Shown here piece after piece: positions 15,333 through 24,207 of a stretch of 24,207 nucleotides of DNA. Below the pieces are notes generated by a model. That model saw only the letters and a program-made list of their open reading frames with translations. It was not told the DNA's origin and did no database searches. The position numbers were made by a program, and so were the translations under genes. This DNA comes from JBOFLG01 sp051657745. GTDB lineage: Bacteria; Actinomycetota; Actinomycetes; Actinomycetales; Dermatophilaceae. Location: contig JBOFLG010000168.1 of NCBI GenBank assembly GCA_051657745.1, forward strand, positions 1-24,207, given 5' to 3'. Positions within the stretch are counted from its first letter, which is position 1. The number at the start of each line of letters is the position of its first letter.

Positions 15333-16378
15333 CCGGGACCACCTGGCTGACGCGCCTGCTCGAAGAGCGCGGCCCGGGGATCGGAGCCGGCCTCCTCGTC
15401 GCGGAGGGTCTGGACCGCGGCGCGTGCCGCGTCGGTGAGCCGCTGCGGGACGACCACCTGAACCTTGGCCAGCAGGTCGCCCGCGCCGTCCGGGCCGGCC
15501 AGCCCGCGGCCCTTCACCCGCAGCACCCGACCGCTCGGAGTGCCCGGCGCGACCTTGACGCGCACCGGGGAGCCATCGAGCGTCGGCACCGACACGGTGG
15601 CCCCGAGTGCGGTCTCGGCGAAGGTGACCGGGAGGTCGACCGTGAGGTGGTGGCCGTCGCGGCCGAACACCGGGTGCTTCTCGACGGTGACCGTGACCAG
15701 GAGGTCGCCCTTCGGCGCGCCCTGGTCACCCTCGGACCCCTTGCCGCGCAACCTGATTCGTTGGCCGTCGCGGACCCCCGCCGGGATCTTGATGGTGATC
15801 CGGCGCCCTTCGGCCATGGACAGGGCGACGGTCGAGCCCTCGACAGCGTCGCGAAACGACAGGGTGGTGCGGGCGTGGACGTCGGCGCCGGGACGGGGCG
15901 CGCGCGGGGCGCCAAACCTGGTGTACGGGTCGGCGCCACCACCGCGCCCGGCGAACATCTGCGCGAGGAGGTCGTCGAGGTCACCCTGCCCCCCGGGCGG
16001 CCCTGCGCCACCTGGGCCACCCGGGCCACCCGGGGAGAACCGGACCCGCTGGCCACCACCACCACCAGAGAACGCGCTGAAGATGTCCTCGAAGCCGCCC
16101 GCACCCGGGCCGCCGGGGCCGGCTCGAAACCGGGCCCCGCCACCCGCCATCGACCGGACGGCGTCGTACTCCTGGCGCTGCTTGGGGTCGGCGAGGACGG
16201 CGTGCGCCTCACCGATGTCCTTGAACCGCTGCTCCGCCGCGGGATCGTTGGCGTTTTGGTCCGGATGGTGGGTGCGGGCAAGTTTGCGGTACGCCTTCTT
16301 CACCGCCGCGTCGTCGGCATCACTCGGGACACCGAGGATGGCGTAGAAGTCCTTCTCGAACCAGTCCTGGCTGGCCAT
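15329..16378 (-). CDS. dnaJ: DnaJ-type co-chaperone without zinc finger
   Basis: The ATG at 16378 (GAGGAGG upstream) gives 349 residues. The J-domain covers about 9-75 with HPD at 38-40, which stimulates DnaK ATPase. A Gly/Phe-rich linker follows (about 80-170, including GGPGGPGGAGPPGGQG), then the two C-terminal substrate-binding beta domains (ADVHARTTLSFRDAVEGSTV, IKIPAGVRDGQRIRLRGKG, HPVFGRDGHHLTVDLPVTF). No CxxCxGxG repeat exists and the protein has no cysteine, so it is a type II (CbpA-like) J-protein in the position normally held by zinc-finger DnaJ. It lies 145 bp after grpE and overlaps hspR. A longer frame reaches 17230 but only runs antisense-like through grpE in another frame. Confidence 0.93.
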   Translation of the reverse strand: MASQDWFEKDFYAILGVPSDADDAAVKKAYRKLARTHHPDQNANDPAAEQRFKDIGEAHAVLADPKQRQEYDAVRSMAGGGARFRAGPGGPGAGGFEDIFSAFSGGGGGQRVRFSPGGPGGPGGAGPPGGQGDLDDLLAQMFAGRGGGADPYTRFGAPRAPRPGADVHARTTLSFRDAVEGSTVALSMAEGRRITIKIPAGVRDGQRIRLRGKGSEGDQGAPKGDLLVTVTVEKHPVFGRDGHHLTVDLPVTFAETALGATVSVPTLDGSPVRVKVAPGTPSGRVLRVKGRGLAGPDGAGDLLAKVQVVVPQRLTDAARAAVQTLRDEEAGSDPRAALFEQARQPGGPG

Positions 16379-16523
16379 CTCTCTCGCCGCCTCCTCGTGG
16401 ACGTCTGACTGGTGACCATTCTCTGCGCCCTTCCCCGACTGTGCGAACCACGCTCCGCTCGACGCGCTCCTGCACGGTGATTCGAGCGGCTCTCGGTAGG
16501 CACAGCCGGGAAGGGATGTCGCC

Positions 16524-17284
16524 CTAGGCGGGCTGTGGCGGGTCGGCGACGGCAACCCGCGCCGGCCGGAGCACGTGGTCGCCAGCGCGGTAGCCGGGTT
16601 GGAGCACGGCGACCACGATCGTCGCCGAGCCTCCCTGAGGAAGGTCGGCGTCGGCATCCGGCCACGGGCCGTGCATGAGCGCCTCATGGCGGACCGGGTC
16701 GAACTCCTCGCCGGTGGCACCGAACCGTTGCAGCCCGTACTTGCCGAGCGTGGACTCGAGCTTGTCGGCGATGGCCGCGAACGGCCCCGTGGTGAGGTCG
16801 CCATGCTCGCGGGCGGCGTGGATGTCGTCGAGCACCGGCAGCACCGACTCGATGACGTCGTGCACCGCGCGCTCCTGCACCACGGCCCGGTCCCGATCAA
16901 CCCGACGCTTGTAGTTGACGTACTCCGCCTGGAGTCGCTGGAGATCGGCGAGCCGCTCGGCCGCGAGGGCGGCCCCACCAGCGGGGTCATCGTGAGCAAC
17001 GGCCGGAGCCGCCTCGGGCACGCCCGAGGCCACCTCCTCGCCGTCGCCGTCGTTCGCCACCTCGACGTCGCCCGGCTCGGCGCCGTCATCGGCATCGACG
17101 CCGTCCGGATGCAGATCCCGCCAGGGGTCGCGAGCGCCGGCATCCGCGGGGGTCGGCACCGCGGGCGAACCACCGTTGTCGGTGACCTCCCCGTCGGGTA
17201 CGTCGTCGCCCAGGCGAGCGGCGGCGTCATCCGAGCGAGCCGCCGCGAGGTCCTCGCCCGGTGCCACCGGGTCGACGGGCTCGG

Positions 17285-17288
<4 letters not shown>
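16524..17288 (-). CDS. grpE: GrpE nucleotide exchange factor
   Basis: The 254-residue protein starts with a GTG overlapping the dnaK stop (GTGA). The first 110 residues or so are acidic and disordered (Asp, Gly, Ala, Pro). Then comes the long GrpE helix (LAAERLADLQRLQAEYVNYK, RRVDRDRAVVQERAV), the four-helix bundle (VIESVLPVLDDIHAAREHGD), and the beta domain with GATGEEFDPVRHEALMHGP and VLQPGYRAGDHVLRPARVAV, the family signature. GrpE releases ADP from DnaK and can sense temperature by helix melting. The acidic N-terminal region is longer than in most GrpE proteins (typically about 180-220 residues in total). One CGGATGACG copy lies in its coding start. Confidence 0.95.
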
Positions 17289-19240
<1,952 letters not shown>

Positions 19241-19271
19241 GGTTCTTCGGTCTCCTTGATGGGACGTCATT

Positions 19272-19292
19272 GTTGAGTCTGCTGCACGCAAC
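19272..19292 (-). promoter_or_regulatory. HAIR operator 1 of the dnaK operon
   Basis: GTTGAGT-N7-ACGCAAC, one mismatch from a perfect repeat, matches the HAIR layout. On the minus strand a -10-like TAAGTT (19290-19295) overlaps its edge, about 50 bp from the ATG. Confidence 0.78.
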
Positions 19293-19333
19293 TTAGCCGA
19301 CACCGGATGACGCTCGCACGCCAGGTGCCCAAA

Positions 19334-19354
19334 GTTGCGTTCACCCCGCTCAAC
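19334..19354 (-). promoter_or_regulatory. HAIR-like operator 2 of the dnaK operon
   Basis: GTTGCGT-N7-GCTCAAC has a good right half and a weaker left half. It is centred 62 bp from HAIR 1, about six helical turns, which would suit cooperative binding on one face. Confidence 0.65.
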
Positions 19355-19591
19355 TCGAGCAGAGCGTGGGGTGTTCCCGCAGGCGATCCGAGAAGCACTC
19401 CCGCCCGATAGCGACACCTGGCGACGATCTGCGACACGCAGACGTATCACTCACCCTCGCGTGACTGTCTCCATAGGTGCGGCGTTCGGACATCGATGAC
19501 TCGGGCGCGACGACGGCTGGACCGGAACGTCAGCAGGGGAATTGCCCGGTCTCGCTCGAGTCGCCATGCCGCCTACCCGAAGGAGTACCCC

Positions 19592-19969
19592 ATGCGATAC
19601 CAGCTCACCGACCCGTCAGGCACGACCGTGATCGGCGGTCGACTCACCACGGGCTTCACCGCAAGCGCACCACACATACGAAGCGCCCAGGTCCACGTTC
19701 CGGTCTTTGCCGAGCCGCCGGTCGTCGTCGCCACGACCGCAGGCCGAAGCGGGCTCGGCATCGACTCGTCGGTGGGGGGCAATCCGGGCGCAACAGTGGT
19801 CGTGTACGACGTCAACTACGTTCTCGCCGAGCCAGGTCACGCGACGCTCACCTTCAGCGCAAACAACACCGAGCCCGCCGAGCGGATCAGAAACGGAGAC
19901 GGTCACGACATCGACGTCGACGTCGACTACATCGTGATCGGCAGGCTCGCATCGGACCCCGCGGCCTGA
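19592..19969 (+). CDS. Hypothetical protein, H-type-lectin-like beta sandwich
   Basis: The ATG at 19592 has AAGGAG 7 nt upstream and gives 125 residues. No signal peptide is seen. The pattern HVPVFAEPPVVVATTAGRSG, then VVVYDVNYVLAEPGHATLTF, then VDVDYIVIGRL recalls the H-type lectin fold, in which a PPVVVV strand is followed by a variable core and a final xxWIAIG strand. Such domains bind sugars or trimerise phage fibres and spore or surface proteins. The resemblance is by eye and weak at the middle strands. The gene stands alone, with no phage genes nearby. It could also be an unrelated beta-rich protein. Confidence 0.6.
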   Translation: MRYQLTDPSGTTVIGGRLTTGFTASAPHIRSAQVHVPVFAEPPVVVATTAGRSGLGIDSSVGGNPGATVVVYDVNYVLAEPGHATLTFSANNTEPAERIRNGDGHDIDVDVDYIVIGRLASDPAA

Positions 19970-20001
19970 CGACGCGGCGCGGGCCGCGCTGCTGCCGCAG
20001 G

Positions 20002-20304
20002 CTACGTAGCGAACGGGTCGACCGGGATGCCGAGGAACCCCACCTCGTGCTGTCGGAGGAGCGGCCCATTGGTCGCGAATGCCGAGCAGCCAGGGCATTC
20101 TCGAGGCACCGGTGACTCGCGTCGACCGCGTGGGTTCGATCTAGCCGCGGTCGTCACGATGATCGGAACGCTGATCGGCGGATGACGGGCATCCACGCCG
20201 GGACCGAACTCCGCACTCCCGCAGGGCGCTTCGTCAGAGCAGACCCGTGGTGAGATCTCACCGTCCAGTTCGGCATCATCGATGCCGAACTGATCCACCG
20301 TCAT
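20002..20304 (-). CDS. Hypothetical Cys-containing small protein
   Basis: From the ATG at 20304 the frame gives 100 residues (111 from a TTG at 20337). Two Cys pairs, VCSDEAPC and ECPGC, could bind metal or form disulfides. One hydrophobic patch, PPISVPIIVTTAA, is present. The start codon lies inside a CGGATGACG copy, with no strong ribosome site. No family is recognised. The plus strand of this gap has no better candidate, but the frame could still be chance in high-GC DNA. Confidence 0.35.
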   Translation of the reverse strand: MTVDQFGIDDAELDGEISPRVCSDEAPCGSAEFGPGVDARHPPISVPIIVTTAARSNPRGRRESPVPRECPGCSAFATNGPLLRQHEVGFLGIPVDPFAT

Positions 20305-20406
20305 CCGACGCGGTCGGTCGGGGTCAGAGTCTGTCAACGGCCATCCGCTACGGGCCGCACTGCCGGCGGCATTGACCTCCGTGGCCAGGACGGGTAGCGC
20401 GGCCGG

Positions 20407-20652
20407 TCAGCGGGTCGCGAGGTACCCGAACAACCCCAGAAAGAACACCACGGCCACCACCATCCGGACCACATCGGTCACCGCCCAGGTGGCTCCGGCG
20501 ATCCCGGCGATCTTCGTCCAGTTCTTGCTACTCCCCGTGCCTTGGGCGGCATACGGCCCGCCGGCCACCTGCATCGGATGGCCGCACGCCGGGCAGGAGA
20601 CCGCCGCGGCCGACAGCGGACGAGTGCAGGCCGGGCAGGGGACGAGCGACAT
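20407..20652 (-). CDS. Small zinc-ribbon membrane protein
   Basis: The start at 20652 has GGAGGT 5 nt upstream and gives 81 residues. The N-terminal zinc ribbon, CPACTRPLSAAAVSCPACG, has two CxxC knuckles. A Gly/Ser linker leads to a hydrophobic C-terminal segment (TDVVRMVVAVVFFLGLFGYL) that should cross the membrane once. This layout, with a cytoplasmic zinc ribbon and one helix, is common in small bacterial proteins of unknown function. The gene lies alone and its role cannot be inferred. Confidence 0.8.
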   Translation of the reverse strand: MSLVPCPACTRPLSAAAVSCPACGHPMQVAGGPYAAQGTGSSKNWTKIAGIAGATWAVTDVVRMVVAVVFFLGLFGYLATR

Positions 20653-20849
20653 GGTGACCTCCGTTGACGCCGGGCTCCAGCGGCCCGTCACATAGGTGAG
20701 AGTAGGCCCGGGCCGAAAGAGTTCACGGCGGCTGCCGGGTCTGCCCGGTCACGGTCGAAGAGCCCGTGAAGGTCGTGAACCAACCGGCTCGGCCAGCCCT
20801 CTCAGGTGATAGATGGGCCGCCAGCGCCCCCACCATCGAGGAGCCAGTT

Positions 20850-21536
20850 ATGTTCCCTGCCATGACCCGCACGACGAACCACCTCATTCGGCCGCTGGTC
20901 GTGGGGCTCGGGACGGCCGCGCTGATCGCCAGTCTGACGGCGTGCGGCACCGAGCGTGACGTCTCGCTGACGTCCGTCGGTGAGGCCACTCCAGGGGGCT
21001 GCGTCAGTTCCGGGGATGCCTCGGTCTGCATCGACGAGAACGGTGGCAGTGCGTCCGCCGGCGACTCGTCGGTGTCGGTCGGCCCCGACGGTGGCAGCGC
21101 GTCCGCGGGCGACTCGTCGGCGGGTCCGAGCAGCGGGCCGAGCGCGTCGGGCACGCCCTCGGGGGCGGCGACCTATCGCGACCCCACCCCTGAGTCCGGC
21201 GGCGGCGAGCGGCTCGGCACCTTCGGGGCCACCGGCCAAGTCGCCCTGATCGGGGCGGTGGCTCAGCAGGGTTCGGTCACCAAGGGCACCTGTGAAGCCA
21301 GAAGCGACATCCGCACCCTCACCGCCACCCTGCCCCGCGGCGGGCGGCTGGTCGTCGAGGCCACCGGCCCGGCCATCGGCACCATCACGGTGGCCACGGC
21401 GTCCGGGGAGTGGACTGGTGAGTGGGTCGGCAACCTGGAGGACGTGGTGTTCCTCTCGCCGACCAGCATGCGGCTGGATGGCGCGTCGCTGGCCGGCGAT
21501 GGCACCGTCACGGTGTCCGGCATCTTCAACTGCTGA
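20850..21536 (+). CDS. Secreted lipoprotein of unknown function
   Basis: The ATG at 20850 follows GAGGAG by 7 nt and gives 228 residues. The signal peptide reads basic NHLIRP, hydrophobic VVGLGTAALIASLTAC, with the likely lipidated Cys at residue 31. A Gly/Ser/Asp-rich linker (about 40-105) contains two copies of GSASAGDSS and a CVSSGDASVC pair. The C-terminal domain, about 120 residues, is beta-rich (RTLTATLPRGGRLVVEATGP, GTITVATASGEWTGEWVGNL) and ends IFNC. It probably sits on the outer membrane face. It is followed by a convergent Ser/Thr kinase gene; no link is demonstrated. Confidence 0.82.
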   Translation: MFPAMTRTTNHLIRPLVVGLGTAALIASLTACGTERDVSLTSVGEATPGGCVSSGDASVCIDENGGSASAGDSSVSVGPDGGSASAGDSSAGPSSGPSASGTPSGAATYRDPTPESGGGERLGTFGATGQVALIGAVAQQGSVTKGTCEARSDIRTLTATLPRGGRLVVEATGPAIGTITVATASGEWTGEWVGNLEDVVFLSPTSMRLDGASLAGDGTVTVSGIFNC

Positions 21537-21624
21537 CCCCACCGGGGCCTTCCTGTCCACGCCAACCGGCCCCCACACCTGGTCCGGGTGCCCCGCCGCA
21601 CAGTCGGGACGCCCGGACTGCGGT

Positions 21625-23001
21625 TCACCAGCGGATGGTCAACCCGGACAGCACGTCCTCGGCGGACGGTCCTCCGCCCGGCCCGGCGATGGCGACGTAG
21701 ACCGTCCCACGGGGGTGCTGCAGTCCGATCTCGGTGAAACTCTCTCCGCCGGGGCACCGGCTCCAGACGAAAGCGGTGCCACTGAGGTCGTCGGCGGTAA
21801 TCGACTGAGCGGCAACCGCGCCGCACTCAGCGTGCCGGACTGCGGACGCCACACCGGCGGCAGGAACTCGACGCGTCGCGGCCGCGACCAGCACCCGATG
21901 GTCACCGCGGGCGAGGTTGATGCCGGACGACCTCACGGTCACCCCGGGAACCGAGGGCACGCTGCTCCCGCTCGTGGTCGCCCAGCCGGGGGTCAGCCGC
22001 GCGGCCACGACGTCATCCGGCGAGGAGTAGGTGGAGGCCCGGCCCCAGACCGCCGCGCCTCCGACGGACACCACGCCGACCGTGGCGATCGCCACGCCGG
22101 CGACGAGGCCGCGCCGAACGACCTGGCGCGGCCGGCCCGGCGTCGCCGCTGGGCTGGCCGCCTGTGGGGGGTCCAGCGCGGCAGCCGGCCCGGGCCCGGA
22201 GCGACGCCGGATGACGGGCGACCGGACGACATCGGGCGGCGGCATGGGCGGCGACGCCAGCGCGTGCCGCAGGTCACGGATCAGGTCACTCGCCTGGGGT
22301 GGGCGGGCCGCCGGGTCCTGGTCCATCGCGCGACTCACCACGCCACGGGCAGCGGGCGGCAGGGGATCGTCGAGTAGCGCCCCGGCCAGGACCGCCAACG
22401 CGTAGACATCGCTGGCCGGGCCGACGTCGGTCGAGTACTGCCGTTGCTCGGGCGCGCGATAGTCGCCGGTGCCGGCCGGTTGGGTCAGACCTGAGGCCCA
22501 GTGCAGGTCTTTGGCGACGCCGAGGTCGGCAAGCAGCACCCGCTGTCCAGGCAAACCGTCCGGCGCCGGACGGTTCAGCAACAGAACGTTGTGCGGGTTG
22601 ACGTCCCGGTGCACGATTCCGTGGGAGTGCAGCACGTGCAGGCCCAGGGCGACTTGGTGCAGCACCGCGAGCGCTTCGTCCGCCGGCAACGGCCCGGCCG
22701 TCAGCCGGTCGGCCAGGCACCCGTCATCCGCGTAGGTCATCACCAGGTAGGGCCGCCCGTCATCCAGCGTTCCTACGTCGTAGACCCGCACCACCCGGTC
22801 GCTGTCGACCCGCCGCAGCAGCCTGGCCTCGGTGAGAAACCGTTCGCGCACGTCGGCCCGGCGGGCCCAATTGTCGGCCAGCACCTTGATCGCGACCGCG
22901 CCGTCCAGATCGGGGTCGAACGCTTGCCACACCGTGGCGAAGGCTCCACTCCCGAGCGGCCGACACACCCGCAAGCGACCCACGTGCTCGGGCAGGTCCA
23001 T
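21625..23001 (-). CDS. Membrane Ser/Thr protein kinase (PknB-like)
   Basis: The 458-residue protein has a kinase domain (about 8-250): glycine loop LGSGAFATVW, Lys39 in VAIKVL, catalytic HRD at 131-133 with Asn138, DLG at 159-161 in place of DFG, and APE in YRAPEQ. The residue two after the catalytic Asp is Asn (HRDVNPHN), where HRDxKP is usual, so catalysis may be altered. A Pro-rich linker is followed by a membrane helix at about 299-319, then an extracellular domain of about 135 residues with three cysteines and no visible PASTA repeats. The gene is divergent from a sigma factor with 64 bp between starts, suggesting a joint kinase-sigma signalling unit. Confidence 0.93.
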   Translation of the reverse strand: MDLPEHVGRLRVCRPLGSGAFATVWQAFDPDLDGAVAIKVLADNWARRADVRERFLTEARLLRRVDSDRVVRVYDVGTLDDGRPYLVMTYADDGCLADRLTAGPLPADEALAVLHQVALGLHVLHSHGIVHRDVNPHNVLLLNRPAPDGLPGQRVLLADLGVAKDLHWASGLTQPAGTGDYRAPEQRQYSTDVGPASDVYALAVLAGALLDDPLPPAARGVVSRAMDQDPAARPPQASDLIRDLRHALASPPMPPPDVVRSPVIRRRSGPGPAAALDPPQAASPAATPGRPRQVVRRGLVAGVAIATVGVVSVGGAAVWGRASTYSSPDDVVAARLTPGWATTSGSSVPSVPGVTVRSSGINLARGDHRVLVAAATRRVPAAGVASAVRHAECGAVAAQSITADDLSGTAFVWSRCPGGESFTEIGLQHPRGTVYVAIAGPGGGPSAEDVLSGLTIRW

Positions 23002-23053
23002 GGGCCTATCCTGCCTGAACGGGCGGTGGGGGTGGGCGGCCGACCGGTGCCGC

Positions 23054-23059
23054 TACGGT
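23054..23059 (+). promoter_or_regulatory. Candidate -10 box of a leaderless promoter for the sigma factor
   Basis: TACGGT is followed by exactly 6 nt and the GTG at 23066. A conventional -35 is not apparent. Confidence 0.35.
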
Positions 23060-23065
23060 GAGGCC

Positions 23066-23638
23066 GTGATCGAATCGGCAGCCGAGAAGGTGGACCAGGC
23101 CGACGAGTTGGATCGGCTCGCCCGTCAGGCCGCAGCCGGCGACGCGGCTGCCCTGAATCAGTTACTCACTCTCGTGCGTCCTCAGGTGTTGCGCCGATGC
23201 CAACGGGTGCTCCCCTACGTCACGGACGCCGAGGACGCGTGCCAGGAGGCGTTGCTGGCCGTGGCCCGGGGAATCAGTTCCTTCGAGGGGCGTAGCCGAT
23301 TCACCACCTGGATGTTCCCGGTGGTGGCCCGGAGTTCCTTTGCCACCTACCGGCGGATGCGCAGCCACGCGCCGGTGCTGGCTGGAGAGGTTCCCGACAT
23401 CGCCGACCCGCGCCGGATGAGCGTCCTGGCCGGCGCCCGGGTCGACCTCGTCGATGCCCTGGAGAAACTCACCGACAGCAAACCGCACGTGGTCGAGCCG
23501 GTGGTGCTGCGTGACCTGATGGGGATGTCGTACGACGAGATCGCGGAACGCATGGCCATACCGGTGGGTACCGTCAAGTCACGGATCAACCACGGCCGCG
23601 CCGCCCTGCGCGAAACCCTCACCCCACCCGGTCGATGA
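23066..23638 (+). CDS. ECF-type RNA polymerase sigma factor
   Basis: The GTG at 23066 gives 190 residues. Region 2 (about 32-95) includes VTDAEDACQEALLAVARGIS and SFEGRSRFTTWMFPVVARSS, the -10 recognition segment. Region 4 (about 142-185) includes VLRDLMGMSYDEIAERMAIP and VGTVKSRINHGRAALRE, the -35-binding helix-turn-helix. No anti-sigma gene follows, only a 40-residue frame, and the neighbour facing it is a membrane Ser/Thr kinase. This matches the known idea of sigma factors activated by phosphorylation, as in kinase-linked ECF groups. The target promoters are not known. Confidence 0.92.
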   Translation: MIESAAEKVDQADELDRLARQAAAGDAAALNQLLTLVRPQVLRRCQRVLPYVTDAEDACQEALLAVARGISSFEGRSRFTTWMFPVVARSSFATYRRMRSHAPVLAGEVPDIADPRRMSVLAGARVDLVDALEKLTDSKPHVVEPVVLRDLMGMSYDEIAERMAIPVGTVKSRINHGRAALRETLTPPGR

Positions 23639-23757
23639 GAGTCGATGACGCGCACCGCGAGTTCGTGTCGGCAGCCCAGCGCTGGTTCGCCGGCGACCGG
23701 CCGGGGCGGCGATCTGCCCCGGATGACGCCCGCATGATCGTGCCGCTCGCCTCGTGA
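23635..23757 (+). CDS. Possible 40-residue protein coupled to the sigma factor
   Basis: The ATG overlaps the sigma-factor stop (ATGA), giving a frame that begins MRVDDAHREFVSAAQRWFAG and ends after 40 residues. Coupling supports translation. It could be a short regulator, or the remnant of a longer downstream gene cut by a frameshift. A CGGATGACG copy lies inside. Confidence 0.4.
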   Translation: MRVDDAHREFVSAAQRWFAGDRPGRRSAPDDARMIVPLAS

Positions 23758-23869
23758 TCACCACCACCGTGCGCCAGCCCCGGTCAACGAACGCGACCTG
23801 AGCCCCGGGGCCCGTACCAGAGCACAGAACGCGCCTCAGCGGTCGAGCAGGTGGCGAAGTCCGGTGGTG

Positions 23870-24207
23870 TCACTTGGTCTCGTTGGGGTGCCTGGTGTGC
23901 ACGTCGATGAGGTGCACGGTCTGGCCATCGACGTAGAACCAGATCCGCGCTCCCCCAGCGAGTTTGTGCTGCCACCGGGCATGGGCCGTGCCTGCGTGGG
24001 TCACTGTGGCGAGCCCACCCCTCAACCGGTAGTTGGTGGGCCTGGCCTGGTCAGGATGGCGGGTGATGAAGTCCCAGGCGTCGGCGACTGCGTTGCGCTG
24101 GGTGGCCAGCACGTCACGCCATCCGACCTGAGCTTCCCTGGTGGCGTGGACGATGGTGAACTCGGCCTTCTTGGTGGGCCGGGGAACTGCCTGGTCGCGT
24201 CCGCTCA
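23870..24207 (-). CDS. RelE/ParE-like toxin-type protein (start at or just beyond the right edge)
   Basis: The frame is open from its stop at 23870 to the window end, about 112 codons. The peptide includes RPTKKAEFTIVHATREAQVGW, WDFITRHPDQ, NYRLRGGLATVTHAGTAHARW and KLAGGARIWFYVDGQTVHLIDVHTRHP. The last segment, with paired strands ending in an HTRHPNETK tail, is the pattern of RelE/ParE-superfamily toxins, which cleave mRNA on ribosomes or poison gyrase. The last two bases of the window read TG on this strand directly before Ser-Gly-Arg, so the start codon probably straddles the edge. An internal GTG at 24112 would remove the first strand and is less likely. An antitoxin gene would be expected beyond the edge or downstream; none is seen here. 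Confidence 0.7.
   Translation of the reverse strand, partial: SGRDQAVPRPTKKAEFTIVHATREAQVGWRDVLATQRNAVADAWDFITRHPDQARPTNYRLRGGLATVTHAGTAHARWQHKLAGGARIWFYVDGQTVHLIDVHTRHPNETK

Noticed and set aside
16379..17230. Long N-terminal extension of DnaJ
   Set aside because: The extension is an alternate frame through grpE. J-domains start at the N-terminus, and the ATG at 16378 has a strong ribosome site.

Overview
The window is high-GC DNA with dense, tightly packed genes, many GTG starts and 4-nt ATGA/GTGA stop-start overlaps. It carries a dnaK-grpE-dnaJ-hspR operon with HAIR operators, an lprG/MFS pair and TANNNT boxes 6-7 nt upstream of start codons (leaderless promoters). These point to an actinobacterium. 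The DnaJ without a zinc finger inside the dnaK operon is what I associate with Micrococcales, but that is a recollection and not a proof.

Layout. (1) 1-909: the start of an MFS exporter overlapping an LprG-type lipoprotein, both on the minus strand. (2) 910-3357: a small accessory-looking segment with a catalytically dead resolvase-like protein, a perfect 15-bp hairpin and an XRE/TPR-like regulator. (3) 3358-8554: proteostasis block one, with a ClgR/PopR-like regulator converging on a coupled clpP pair (one member lacks the catalytic serine), a small membrane protein and clpB. (4) 8679-12257: a LytR-CpsA-Psr protein, and a TspO-like membrane protein coupled to an LLM-type oxidoreductase that carries an in-frame pentapeptide minisatellite. 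(5) 12349-19240: proteostasis block two on the minus strand, reading dnaK, grpE, dnaJ, hspR, then a repeat tract, then a coupled TPR-membrane protein and AAA ATPase. (6) 19592-24207: small, poorly known genes, including an H-type-lectin-like protein, a zinc-ribbon membrane protein and a lipoprotein. A Ser/Thr kinase facing a sigma factor follows, and a RelE-like toxin is cut by the right edge.

How it fits together. HspR (14865-15332) should repress its own operon through two HAIR-like sites at 19272-19354, and clpB through a perfect HAIR at 8609-8629. This gives a disaggregase circuit (DnaK/GrpE/DnaJ plus ClpB) wired entirely within the window. The ClpP pair and its regulator add a degradation arm. 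The TPR/AAA pair directly behind hspR is the least explained part and may be an additional unfoldase.

Another notable signal is sequence-level: the 9-mer CGGATGACG (either strand) occurs about 19 times by eye, where base composition predicts well under one. At two operon junctions it carries the ATGA stop-start overlap. Coordinates and counts were read by eye, and no database search was possible.
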